NCBI GenBank assembly: GCA_035948415.1
Contig: DASZJD010000015.1
Span: 1-44,937, forward strand
DNA from: Acidimicrobiia bacterium
Lineage (GTDB): Bacteria; Actinomycetota; Acidimicrobiia; IMCC26256; PALSA-555
DNA length: 44,937 nt
Reading direction: 5' to 3'
The translations under genes and the position numbers were made by a program. Positions 25,148 through 32,580 of this stretch are shown piece after piece; position 1 is the stretch's first letter, and each line of letters opens with the position of its first letter. The notes beneath the pieces are model-generated. The model made no database searches, was not told the origin of the DNA, and saw nothing but the letters and a program-made list of their open reading frames with translations.

Positions 25148-25902
25148 CCGCGCCCGCCGTGGCCGCCGTCGACGTCGTGATCCTCACCTGGAACGACGAG
25201 CCCGCCGCCCTGCACGCCGCCGTCGAGTCGGCGAGCGGCCAGTCGGGCGTCGAGGTCGCCGTGACCGTCGTCGACAACGGCTCCGAGCCGCCGGCCGCCG
25301 TCGTGGCCCCGGGCGTGCGGGTCATCCGGAGCGCCACGAACCTCGGCGTGGGCGGGGGCCGGAACCTCGGCACCCGCGCCGGGCGGGCCCCGTACGTGTG
25401 CGTGCTCGACAGCGACGCCCGGCTGCGGCCCGGCGCGCTCGCGCGCCTCGCCGCCGCGCTCGACGCCGACCCGAGGATCGGGCTCGCCGCGCCCGTCTTC
25501 ACCGGGCAGCCGCCCGAGGCCAGCGCCGGGCGGGCGCCGACGCTGCGCCGCAAGCTGGCTCGGGCCCTGAACCGGACCGACCGCTACGAGCCGACCCGCG
25601 GGCAGGGCGACGGCGAGGCGTGGGACGTCGAGTTCGCCATCGGCGCCTGCCAGCTGTTCCGCCGCGACGTGTTCGACGCCCTCGGTGGGATCGACGAGTC
25701 GGCCCGGTTCGGGCCCGAGGACGTGGACTTCTGCCTCCGGGCGCGACGCGCGGGCTGGCGGGTGGCCCAGGTCGGCGCGGCGGCGTGCGACCACCCGCCC
25801 CGCCGCGCCTTCCGCGCCCTCTGGAGCCGCCGAGGCCGGGAGCACGCCGCCGCGTTCGCGCGGCACTGGTGGCGTCACCACGGGGCGCTCGCTCGCCGAT
25901 GA
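25144..25902 (+). CDS. Family 2 glycosyltransferase
   Basis: The 252-residue GT-A-fold enzyme begins DVVILTWNDEPAAL, has a VVDNGSEPP strand, a ATNLGVGGGRNLG loop and the metal-binding VCVLDSDARLRPG motif near residue 85. The acceptor-side GPEDVDFCLRARRAGW motif is near 195. This layout matches rhamnosyltransferase-like GT2 enzymes that extend lipid-linked glycans in the cytoplasm. It lacks membrane segments. The start is shared with the flippase stop. Confidence 0.85.
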   Translation: MTAPAVAAVDVVILTWNDEPAALHAAVESASGQSGVEVAVTVVDNGSEPPAAVVAPGVRVIRSATNLGVGGGRNLGTRAGRAPYVCVLDSDARLRPGALARLAAALDADPRIGLAAPVFTGQPPEASAGRAPTLRRKLARALNRTDRYEPTRGQGDGEAWDVEFAIGACQLFRRDVFDALGGIDESARFGPEDVDFCLRARRAGWRVAQVGAAACDHPPRRAFRALWSRRGREHAAAFARHWWRHHGALARR

Positions 25903-26867
25903 CCGCCACCCTCGACGTGGTCATCGTCGCCTACGACAGCAGAGCGACGATCGGGTCGTGCGTCCGCGCCGCTCGGGCGCTGCCCGGTGTGGGGGAGGTG
26001 CTCGTCGTCGACCACGGCCGGGACGGGAGCGCAGCCGAGGCGCAAGACGCCGGCGCCGGGGTCGTGCGCGACACCTCAAACCCCGGGTTCGGGGCGGGCC
26101 AGAACCATGGCGTGCGCGAGACGACCGCGCCGTTCGTGCTGCTGTGCAACCCCGACGCGGTGGTCGACGCCGTCGGCGTGGCCGCCGGCGCGCGGCTGCT
26201 CGCGGACGACCCGTCCGTCGCGGCCGTCCAGGGCGTCATCGTCCACCGGGGCTCGGGGAGCCCCGAGCGCAGCCAGGGCCGCGAGCTCGGCCCCGTGCAC
26301 CTCCTCGGGCGGGCGGTCGGCGCCCGGCGGCTCCTGCGCCACGACCCGGCGCGACGGCTGGCGCGGCGGATCCGAGGCGTCGCCGACCACGTCGACCGGG
26401 TGCCGACGACGCCGACCGCGGTCGAATCGCTGGCGGCGACGGCGCTGCTCGTCCGCCGGCGGGCGTTCGACCAGGTGCGCGGCTTCGACTCCGGCTACTT
26501 CCTCTACGGCGAGGACCTCGATCTCTGCCGTCGCCTTCGCGCCGACGGGTGGCGGCTCGTCGCGCTGCCGGAGCGCTTCGCGGTGCACGACGGTGGCGGC
26601 TCGTCGGTGACGCCGGTCGGGCGGGAGCTGGCGTGGTGGCGGGGGACCCTGCGGTTCGCGGCGCGGTGGTGGTCGCGCCCGGCGTGGTGCGCGGCGGTCG
26701 CGGCCGCCGCCCTCGCCTGGCTGCGGCTGAGCGTCCGCCACCCCGCCCGGGCCGGCGACGCCGCCCGCGCCCTGTTCATCGGCCCCGGTCGCGACCGCCG
26801 GGAGCGGCGGGTCGCAGCGACGCGCGCCGCGCGGCCGGGTCCGGAGATGGGCCCGGCCGGCGCCTGA
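25899..26867 (+). CDS. Family 2 glycosyltransferase with C-terminal hydrophobic helix
   Basis: A second GT2 enzyme of 322 residues, coupled to the first by an ATGA overlap. It has LDVVIVAYDSRATIG at the N-terminus, a NPGFGAGQNHGV loop, LLCNPDAVVD as the DxD-equivalent (here NPDA), and YFLYGEDLDLCRRLRADGW as the catalytic-base motif. The C-terminal 70 residues contain one hydrophobic stretch (around PAWCAAVAAAALAWL), perhaps a membrane association helix. The NPDA form is common in rhamnosyltransferase-type GT2 proteins. It closes the glycan operon. Confidence 0.85.
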   Translation: MTATLDVVIVAYDSRATIGSCVRAARALPGVGEVLVVDHGRDGSAAEAQDAGAGVVRDTSNPGFGAGQNHGVRETTAPFVLLCNPDAVVDAVGVAAGARLLADDPSVAAVQGVIVHRGSGSPERSQGRELGPVHLLGRAVGARRLLRHDPARRLARRIRGVADHVDRVPTTPTAVESLAATALLVRRRAFDQVRGFDSGYFLYGEDLDLCRRLRADGWRLVALPERFAVHDGGGSSVTPVGRELAWWRGTLRFAARWWSRPAWCAAVAAAALAWLRLSVRHPARAGDAARALFIGPGRDRRERRVAATRAARPGPEMGPAGA

Positions 26868-26910
26868 ACCGCGGCCGCCCGGCGTCCGGGAGGGGGAGCG
26901 AGGGCGATCC

Positions 26911-26919
26911 TTCCGCAAA
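26911..26919 (+). promoter_or_regulatory. Possible extra half-site upstream of the fic operator
   Basis: TTCCGCAAA differs at one base from TTCCGAAAA in the right arm of the downstream palindrome. It has the same orientation as the right arm and could also pair with the left arm. It may be an auxiliary binding half-site. Confidence 0.35.
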
Positions 26920-26925
26920 GGCGGG

Positions 26926-26959
26926 TTTTCGGAACGATAAGATGTGATCGTTCCGAAAA
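26926..26959 (+). promoter_or_regulatory. Palindromic operator enclosing the fic -10 box
   Basis: TTTTCGGAACGAT (26926-26938) and ATCGTTCCGAAAA (26947-26959) are perfect 13-base inverted repeats separated by 8 bases. TAAGAT (26938-26943), a good -10 box, overlaps the inner edge of the left arm and the spacer. A dimeric protein bound here would block the promoter. The AT-rich arms stand out from the very GC-rich surroundings. Confidence 0.7.
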
Positions 26960-26970
26960 AGGGGTCGGCC

Positions 26971-28131
26971 ATGCGCACGGCGCCGTGCGGAGCCGAGGTT
27001 CCGATCGTCTGGCGGGGCCGGCAGGCTCGGGCCTTCGTCCCGCTGCCGCTCGCGGAGCGGGAGCTCAGGCTCTCGCCGGCGACGGCGGCCCGCGCCGCCG
27101 CCGCCAGCGCCGAGGTGGAGGCCGGCGCCGCGTCGCTCGGTGCGGGCTACGAGGGCCTGGCCCGGCTGCTGCTCCGCGCCGAGGGTCTGGCCTCCTCGTC
27201 CATCGAGGGCGTCCTCGCCGGGGTGCTCGACGTCGTCGTCGCCGAAGGCGCGCCGGAGGCGGCGCGCTCCCCGGCGACCTGGGTCGCCGCCAACCTGGCC
27301 GCGGTGACGGACGCGCTGACGGCCGCACCCGAGCCGCTCAGCGTGACCCGGCTCCGCGACTGGCACCGCACGCTCATGGCCGGCAGTCCGCTGCCCGGCC
27401 GCTTCGTCGGCGTCGTGCGGGACGAGCAGGGCTGGATCGGCGGCACGAGCCCCCTCGACGCCGCGCTGGTCACGCCGCCTCCGGACCGGCTCGGCGAGCT
27501 GCTCGACGACCTCGTCGCCTACGCCAACCGCCGTGACGTCGACCCGGTGGCGCAGGCGGCGATCGCCCACGCCCAGTTCGAGATCATCCACCCGTTCACC
27601 GACGGGAACGGGCGGATCGGGCGGGTGCTCGTGTCGTGGCTGCTCAGCCGCCGGCTGGCGTTGGTCGTCCCGCCACCGGTGAGCACCGGCCTCGCCGCCG
27701 ACCGTGACGGCTACCTGGCCGGCCTCAGCCTCTTCCGCCTCGGGCAGCACGACCGTTGGGTGTCATGGTTCGCCTACGTGGCCGGCGGTGCCGGCGCGGC
27801 CGAGGTCGCGCTCGTGCGCGCCGTCGACGAGCTGCAGGCGCGCTGGCGCCGTCGGCTCGCCCGGCCTCGAGACGGACGCGCGTTGCGCCGCGACGCCCTG
27901 GCCTGGCGGGTGCTCGATCTCCTCCCGCGCCACCTCGTCCTGACCGCGGGCCTCGTCGCCCAGGAGCTCGGGGGCACCGCCCGCGCCGCTGCCAACGCGC
28001 TCGCCGAGCTCGTGGACGCCGGCGTCCTCGAGGAGCACCCGGTTGACGTCCCGGCCGTCCGGGGCCGGCCGCCGCGCCGGTACGTGAGCCCGGAGCTGCT
28101 CGCGGTGGCCCGGGCCGGCCCGGCGCCGTGA
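26971..28131 (+). CDS. Fic-family AMP transferase (class II) with C-terminal winged helix
   Basis: The 386-residue protein has the complete Fic catalytic motif HPFTDGNGRIGR, His near residue 207. Such enzymes transfer AMP or other nucleotide parts to protein hydroxyls. An N-terminal SSSIEG motif (residues 75-80) fits the autoinhibitory (S/T)xxxE(G/N) helix of class II Fic proteins. The C-terminal 80 residues look like a winged helix: ALAWRVLDLLPRH, TAGLVAQELGG, then AAANALAELVDAGVLEE and a basic RGRPPRRYV wing. The ATG is preferred over GTG 26944 because AAGGGG lies 7 bases upstream and the GTG falls inside the operator next to the -10 box. No separate antitoxin gene is seen; it ends 9 bases from nadA, tail to tail. 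Confidence 0.9.
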   Translation: MRTAPCGAEVPIVWRGRQARAFVPLPLAERELRLSPATAARAAAASAEVEAGAASLGAGYEGLARLLLRAEGLASSSIEGVLAGVLDVVVAEGAPEAARSPATWVAANLAAVTDALTAAPEPLSVTRLRDWHRTLMAGSPLPGRFVGVVRDEQGWIGGTSPLDAALVTPPPDRLGELLDDLVAYANRRDVDPVAQAAIAHAQFEIIHPFTDGNGRIGRVLVSWLLSRRLALVVPPPVSTGLAADRDGYLAGLSLFRLGQHDRWVSWFAYVAGGAGAAEVALVRAVDELQARWRRRLARPRDGRALRRDALAWRVLDLLPRHLVLTAGLVAQELGGTARAAANALAELVDAGVLEEHPVDVPAVRGRPPRRYVSPELLAVARAGPAP

Positions 28132-28140
28132 GCGGTCGCG

Positions 28141-29262
28141 TCAGTCGACGGGCGCGCCGGCCGGGACGCCGGGCAGCTCGAGCATCCGCTCGAGCGCGAC
28201 ACGGGCGCCGGCCGCGGTCTCGTCGTCGACGACGATCTGGTTCACGACCTCGCCGCGGGCCAGCGCCTCGAGGCACCAGGCCAGGTGCGGCCCGTCGATT
28301 CGGAACATCGTCGAGCAGGGGCACACGAGCGGGTCGAGCGACACCACCGTCCGGTCGGGGTGATCGGCGGCCAGGCGCTGCACCATGTGGATCTCGGTGC
28401 CGACCCCGAGCACGGCGCCGGGCGGCGCCGAGTCGACCCACTCGAGGATCCGCTCGGTCGACCCGACCCGGTCGGCGAGCAGCACCACGTCGTGGCTGCA
28501 CTCGGGGTGCACGATCACCTCGCCGCTCGGGTGCTCGGCGCGGAAGGCCTCGACGTGCTCGGGGCGGAATCGCTGGTGCACGGTGCAGTGGCCCTTCCAC
28601 AGCAGGAAGGTGGCCTCCTTCACCGCCCGCTCGTCGAGGCCGCCGACGTCGCGGCGCGGGTCCCAGACCCGCATCTGGGCCTCGTGATAGCCGAGGTCGT
28701 GGGCGGTGTTCCGGCCGAGGTGCTGGTCGGGGAAGAACAGCACCTTGTCGCCGCGGGCCAGCGCCCACTCCAGCACGATGCGCGCGTTCGAGGAGGTGCA
28801 CACGGCCCCGCCGTGCTCGCCGACGAAGGCCTTCAGCGCCGCCGACGAGTTCATGTACGTGATCGGCACCAGCCGCTCGACGTCGGTGACGGCGGCGAGC
28901 TCGTCCCAGGCCTCGAGGACCTGGTCGAGGTCGGCCATGTCGGCCATCGAGCACCCGGCGTTGAGGTCGGGCAGCACCACCCGCTGGTGGTCGCCGGTGA
29001 GGATGTCCGCCGACTCGGCCATGAAGTGCACGCCGCAGAACACGATGTCGGTGGCGGCCGTGGTGGCGGCGGCGTCCTGGGCCAGCTTGAACGAGTCGCC
29101 CCGCACGTCGGCCCAGCGGATCACCTCGGGGCGCTGGTAGTGGTGGCCGAGGATCAGGAGCCGGGACCCGAGCTCGGCCTTCGCCGCGCCGATCCAGGCG
29201 TCGAGGTCCTCGGGGGTGGCGAGGGTGTAGCGGTCCGGCAGCGGGGCCTGAAGTCGGAGCAT
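28141..29262 (-). CDS. nadA: Quinolinate synthase
   Basis: The 373-residue iron-sulfur enzyme condenses iminoaspartate with dihydroxyacetone phosphate to quinolinate for NAD synthesis. Substrate motifs LGHHYQRPEV near residue 38 and GDSFKLAQDAA near 55 are present. The likely [4Fe-4S] ligands are Cys104 (NAGCSMAD), Cys255 (HPECSHD) and a Cys in VCPCSTM near 314-316. MNSSAALKAF and GVGTEIHMVQ are further family motifs. The ATG is chosen over an upstream GTG at 29298 because AGGAAGGA lies about 8 bases before it. nadB and nadC are not adjacent. Confidence 0.95.
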   Translation of the reverse strand: MLRLQAPLPDRYTLATPEDLDAWIGAAKAELGSRLLILGHHYQRPEVIRWADVRGDSFKLAQDAAATTAATDIVFCGVHFMAESADILTGDHQRVVLPDLNAGCSMADMADLDQVLEAWDELAAVTDVERLVPITYMNSSAALKAFVGEHGGAVCTSSNARIVLEWALARGDKVLFFPDQHLGRNTAHDLGYHEAQMRVWDPRRDVGGLDERAVKEATFLLWKGHCTVHQRFRPEHVEAFRAEHPSGEVIVHPECSHDVVLLADRVGSTERILEWVDSAPPGAVLGVGTEIHMVQRLAADHPDRTVVSLDPLVCPCSTMFRIDGPHLAWCLEALARGEVVNQIVVDDETAAGARVALERMLELPGVPAGAPVD

Positions 29263-29409
29263 GTTGTCGTTCCTTCCTCGCCCGCAGGCGAGGCTCACGA
29301 TCTACGGCTCCGGTCGGGCCGGCGGGGACAGCCTGGTCGCCCACCGCGGGGGTGTCGGCCCCGGAGCCGAACCTTGGCGCGGAGTACCAGGCCGGCCTAC
29401 GCGCGAGCA
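29263..29409 (-). promoter_or_regulatory. nadA promoter and structured leader
   Basis: On the minus strand TATGCT (29409-29404) is a good -10 box, giving a leader of about 135 bases. The leader holds a long-range 9-bp stem, CGGCTCCGG (29369-29361) with CCGGAGCCG (29313-29305), enclosing further GC pairing. It is followed by a 7-bp hairpin, CCTCGCC-TGCG-GGCGAGG, directly before the ribosome binding site. That hairpin could hide the AGGAAGGA sequence's 5' part. No known riboswitch class is recognised; it does not look like the nadA-associated NAD+-I class. Confidence 0.4.
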
Positions 29410-29415
29410 TAGTGC

Positions 29416-29437
29416 GCCTCGGGGGGCGTCCCCCTCG
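29416..29437 (+). promoter_or_regulatory. Hairpin between nadA and the GT87 gene
   Basis: CTCG-GGGGG, loop CGT, CCCCC-T-CGAG forms a strong stem of nine pairs with one bulged T. It sits 25 bases before the GT87 start and just upstream of the nadA -10 box. It could be part of the GT87 leader; its role is unknown. Confidence 0.3.
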
Positions 29438-29461
29438 AGCCCGGCGAGCAGAAGTGCGGGC

Positions 29462-30694
29462 ATGCGCCAGGCTGACCACATCCACGCGCCCAGCGGCGCC
29501 CGTCCCGGAACGGGGCGCTGGTGGTGGCTGCTCGTGTTCGTCCTCGTCGCCGGGCGCATCGCGGCGGTGCCGATCACCCTGGATCAGCGCGCCGCCCAGG
29601 GCAACCACAAGGTCCTGACCGGCGACATCCGCCGCTTCTACACCATCGCCACCCACCGGGGGACCCCCTACCGGGACTTCGAGGTGGAGTACCCGCCGCT
29701 CATGCTCGGCGCGATCAAGGCCCTCGACAGCTCGACGATCGGCGGCGCCACGGCGGCGACGATGTGGTCGCAGCTCGCGCTCGACTTCGCCGTGGCCGCG
29801 CTGCTGCTCTGGGGCTGGGGGCGGCGGGCCGCGGTCGCCTACCTGATCATCGGCGCGCCGTTCATCCTCTACCCGTTCCTGTACCTGCGGCTCGACCTGC
29901 TCTCGGTGGCCCTCGCGGTCGGGGGCCTGGCGCTGGTCCGGCACCGCAAGCCGGCGTTGGGCGGCGTGGCGCTGGCGCTGGCCTGCTTCGCGAAGGTGTG
30001 GCCGGTGCTGCTGGTCCCGAGCCTCCTGATCCGGCGCTCCTGGCGGGCGCTCGCCGCCTTCTGCGCCGTCGGCGCCGTCGGCGTGGCGGCCTGGGTGGGG
30101 TGGGTCGGCACGAAGGGCCTGCACCAGGTCCTGTCGATGCGCGGCGCGAGGGGCTGGGAGATCGAGAGCACGGTCGGCGCGGTGCTCCGCACCTGGTCGC
30201 CCGACAAGATCCGCCTCAACCGCGGCGCCTGGCGGTTCGGGGTCGTCCCGCACTGGGCCAACCTGACCCTCACCAGCCTGGTCATCGTCACCGTGGCGGC
30301 GGCGTGGCTGCTCGCCAACCGGCGGCGTCCCCACGGCGCCGCCGTCCTCGACGGGACCGCGGCCATCGCCGCCATCGCCGCCTTCCTCGTCTTCTCGCCC
30401 CTGCTCTCGCCCCAGTTCATGATCTGGATGGTCCCGTTCGCGGCGATCGCCGCCGCCCGCGGCGACCGGCTCGTCGCCGGCCTCGTGTTCGCGGTGGTGG
30501 CGCTGAGCGTCCTCGACTTCAACCTCATCTGGGAGCTCGTCCACACCAACCAGAACCTGCCCCAGGAGATCGTGCTCCTCCGCAACGCGCTGCTCCTGGT
30601 CCTGGTCGGGGTGTGCCTGGCTCGCCTGTTCCGGCGCGCCCGGGGCGCCGCCCTGGACGTCCCGTCGCCCCGGTCGGTGGAAGCGGCGGCCTAG
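29462..30694 (+). CDS. GT87-like membrane mannosyltransferase (DUF2029)
   Basis: The 410-residue protein has about ten transmembrane helices. After the first helix comes DIRRFYTIATHRGTPYRDFE and the diagnostic VEYPPL motif of the DUF2029/GT87 family, which includes the mycobacterial polyprenyl-phosphomannose-dependent transferases. LACFAKVWPVLLVPSLL and FSPLLSPQFMIWMVPF are also typical. A lipid-glycan or glycoprotein mannosylation role is likely; the acceptor is unknown. The ATG is chosen as the only start directly preceding the first hydrophobic helix by a plausible cytoplasmic tail; the ribosome binding site is weak. Confidence 0.75.
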   Translation: MRQADHIHAPSGARPGTGRWWWLLVFVLVAGRIAAVPITLDQRAAQGNHKVLTGDIRRFYTIATHRGTPYRDFEVEYPPLMLGAIKALDSSTIGGATAATMWSQLALDFAVAALLLWGWGRRAAVAYLIIGAPFILYPFLYLRLDLLSVALAVGGLALVRHRKPALGGVALALACFAKVWPVLLVPSLLIRRSWRALAAFCAVGAVGVAAWVGWVGTKGLHQVLSMRGARGWEIESTVGAVLRTWSPDKIRLNRGAWRFGVVPHWANLTLTSLVIVTVAAAWLLANRRRPHGAAVLDGTAAIAAIAAFLVFSPLLSPQFMIWMVPFAAIAAARGDRLVAGLVFAVVALSVLDFNLIWELVHTNQNLPQEIVLLRNALLLVLVGVCLARLFRRARGAALDVPSPRSVEAAA

Positions 30695-30708
30695 CCCCGC
30701 CGGGCCGC

Positions 30709-30714
30709 CACAAT
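30709..30714 (+). promoter_or_regulatory. -10-like box of a leaderless uvrC promoter
   Basis: CACAAT ends 6 bases before GTG 30721. It has a C in place of the first T, so it is weaker than the other leaderless promoters in the window. No LexA box is seen. Confidence 0.35.
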
Positions 30715-30720
30715 GGGACG

Positions 30721-32580
30721 GTGGTGAAGCGTCCCGAACCCGGCTCGATCCCCGACACCCCCGGCTCCTACCAGTTCCGGGACGCCGAGGGCCGGGTCCT
30801 CTACGTCGGGAAGGCCAAGAGCCTCCGGAGCCGCCTGGCCAGCTACTTCGCCGACCCGGACACCCTCGCCCCCCGCACCCGCCAGCTCGTCGCCACCGCG
30901 GCGACGGTCGAGTGGATCGAGGTGCGGAACGAGGTCGAGGCCGTCTTCCTCGAGTACAACCTCATCAAGCGGCACCGGCCCCGCTTCAACATCCGGTACA
31001 AGGACGACAAGTCCTACCCGTACCTCGCCGTCACCCTCGACGAGGAGTGGCCGCGGGCGATGGTCCTGCGGGGCGCCAAGCGCGACGGGGTCCGCTACTT
31101 CGGGCCGTACGCGCACGCGTACGCCATCCGCGAGACCCTCGACCTGCTGCTCCGGACCTTCCCGATCCGGACCTGCACCCGGGCCAAGTTCGACCGTCAC
31201 CACCGGCTCGGCCGCCCCTGCCTCTACGCGCACATCGAGAAGTGCGCGGCGCCGTGCGTCGGGGCCATCGAGGAGCCCGAGTACGCGCAGCTCACCGCCG
31301 ACCTCGTCGCGTTCCTCGACGGCGAGACCGCGCCGATCCTCGACCGGCTCGACAAGCAGATGCACGAGGCCGCCGACGAGCTCGAGTTCGAGCGCGCGGC
31401 GCGTCTCCGGGACCAGATCACCTCGGTCCGCAAGGCCATCGAGCGCCAGCAGATGGTGGCGGCACGCGAGGAGGACCTCGACGTGCTCGGCGTCGCCGAG
31501 GACGCGCTCGAGGCGTCGGTGCAGGTGTTCTTCGTTCGCCGGGGCCGGGTCGTGGGCCGCAAGGGGATCGTTGTCGACAAGGTCGAGGACGTCGACCGGC
31601 CCGCGCTGATCAGCGGCCTGCTCGAGCAGCTCTACGCGGGCGCGCCGCCGACCGACGTCCCCCGCGAGGTGCTCGTCCCCGCCGCGCCCGAGGACGTCGC
31701 GCTCAGCACCGAGGTGCTGAGCCGGGTCCGCGGCGGCCGGGTGCGGATCCGTGTCCCGCAGCGGGGGGCGAAGCGGGAGCTGCTGGCGACCGTCACCCGC
31801 AACGCCGAGGAGGCGTTCGCGCAGCACAAGCTGCGGCGGGCGTCGGACCACAACGCCCGGGCCCGGGCGCTGACCGCGCTGCAGGACGCGCTCGGCCTGC
31901 CCGAGGCGCCCCTGCGGATCGAGGCCTTCGACATCTCGAACCTCCAGGGCCGGGAGATCGTGGCCTCGATGGTCGTGCTCGAGGACGGCCTGGCCAAGCG
32001 CTCCGACTACCGACGGTTCAAGCTCCGGCACCAGGAGGGCCAGGACGACGTCGGGGCCATGGAGGAGGTCCTCACCCGCCGGTTCCGCCGCTACCTGGTC
32101 GAGCGGGAGGAGGGGGCGAGGGCCGGGAAGCGCTTCGCGTACCCGCCGAACCTGCTGCTCGTCGACGGCGGGCGGGGCCAGCTGAACGCGGCGGTGCGGG
32201 TCCTCGAGGAGCTGGGCCTCGAGGAGATCTCGGTCGCCGCCCTCGCCAAGCGGTTCGAGGAGGTGTACCGGCCCGGCCGCGAGGAGCCGGTGCGCATCCC
32301 GCGCGACTCCGAGGCCCTGTACCTGCTCCAGACCGCCCGCGACGAGGCCCACCGCTTCGCCATCGGGTACCACCGCCGCCTGCGCGAGCGGCACGCCACC
32401 CGCTCGGTCCTCGACGACGTCCCCGGCCTCGGCCCCACCCGCCGGGCCCGGCTCCTGCGCGAGTTCGGGTCGGTGAAGCGCCTCCGCGAGCTCGAGGCCG
32501 ACGAGCTCGTGGCGCTGCCGTGGCTGCCCGAGCGCGTCGCCCAGGCCGTCTACGCCCGTCTCCACGAGCCGAGCCCATGA
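30721..32580 (+). CDS. uvrC: Excinuclease ABC subunit C
   Basis: The 619-residue endonuclease makes both incisions in nucleotide excision repair. The GIY-YIG domain opens with PDTPGSYQFRDAEGRVLYVG, in which GSY and YVG stand for GIY-YIG. Also present are a UVR domain with FERAARLRDQI (about 215-250), an RNase H-like domain with IEAFDISNLQG near 400, VLEDGLAKRSDYRRF, and LLVDGGRGQL. Two C-terminal helix-hairpin-helix motifs follow (DDVPGLGPTRRARLL). A Cys cluster at CLYAHIEKCAAPCVG is the usual iron-sulfur region. An in-frame GTG three bases later is an alternative start. The stop overlaps rapZ (ATGA). Confidence 0.96.
   Translation: MVKRPEPGSIPDTPGSYQFRDAEGRVLYVGKAKSLRSRLASYFADPDTLAPRTRQLVATAATVEWIEVRNEVEAVFLEYNLIKRHRPRFNIRYKDDKSYPYLAVTLDEEWPRAMVLRGAKRDGVRYFGPYAHAYAIRETLDLLLRTFPIRTCTRAKFDRHHRLGRPCLYAHIEKCAAPCVGAIEEPEYAQLTADLVAFLDGETAPILDRLDKQMHEAADELEFERAARLRDQITSVRKAIERQQMVAAREEDLDVLGVAEDALEASVQVFFVRRGRVVGRKGIVVDKVEDVDRPALISGLLEQLYAGAPPTDVPREVLVPAAPEDVALSTEVLSRVRGGRVRIRVPQRGAKRELLATVTRNAEEAFAQHKLRRASDHNARARALTALQDALGLPEAPLRIEAFDISNLQGREIVASMVVLEDGLAKRSDYRRFKLRHQEGQDDVGAMEEVLTRRFRRYLVEREEGARAGKRFAYPPNLLLVDGGRGQLNAAVRVLEELGLEEISVAALAKRFEEVYRPGREEPVRIPRDSEALYLLQTARDEAHRFAIGYHRRLRERHATRSVLDDVPGLGPTRRARLLREFGSVKRLRELEADELVALPWLPERVAQAVYARLHEPSP

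Noticed and set aside
26931-26954. Possible LexA box at the fic promoter (GGAACG...CGTTCC)
   Set aside because: The GAAC and GTTC halves are separated by far more than 4 bases, so it does not fit the LexA operator spacing.
29263-29400. NAD+-I (nadA motif) riboswitch
   Set aside because: The conserved loop sequences of that class as I know them are not found, although the position before nadA is suggestive.
27725-30544. Antisense open frame of 939 codons spanning fic, nadA and the GT87 gene
   Set aside because: It crosses genes on both strands and shows only low-complexity Arg/Pro/Ala composition.
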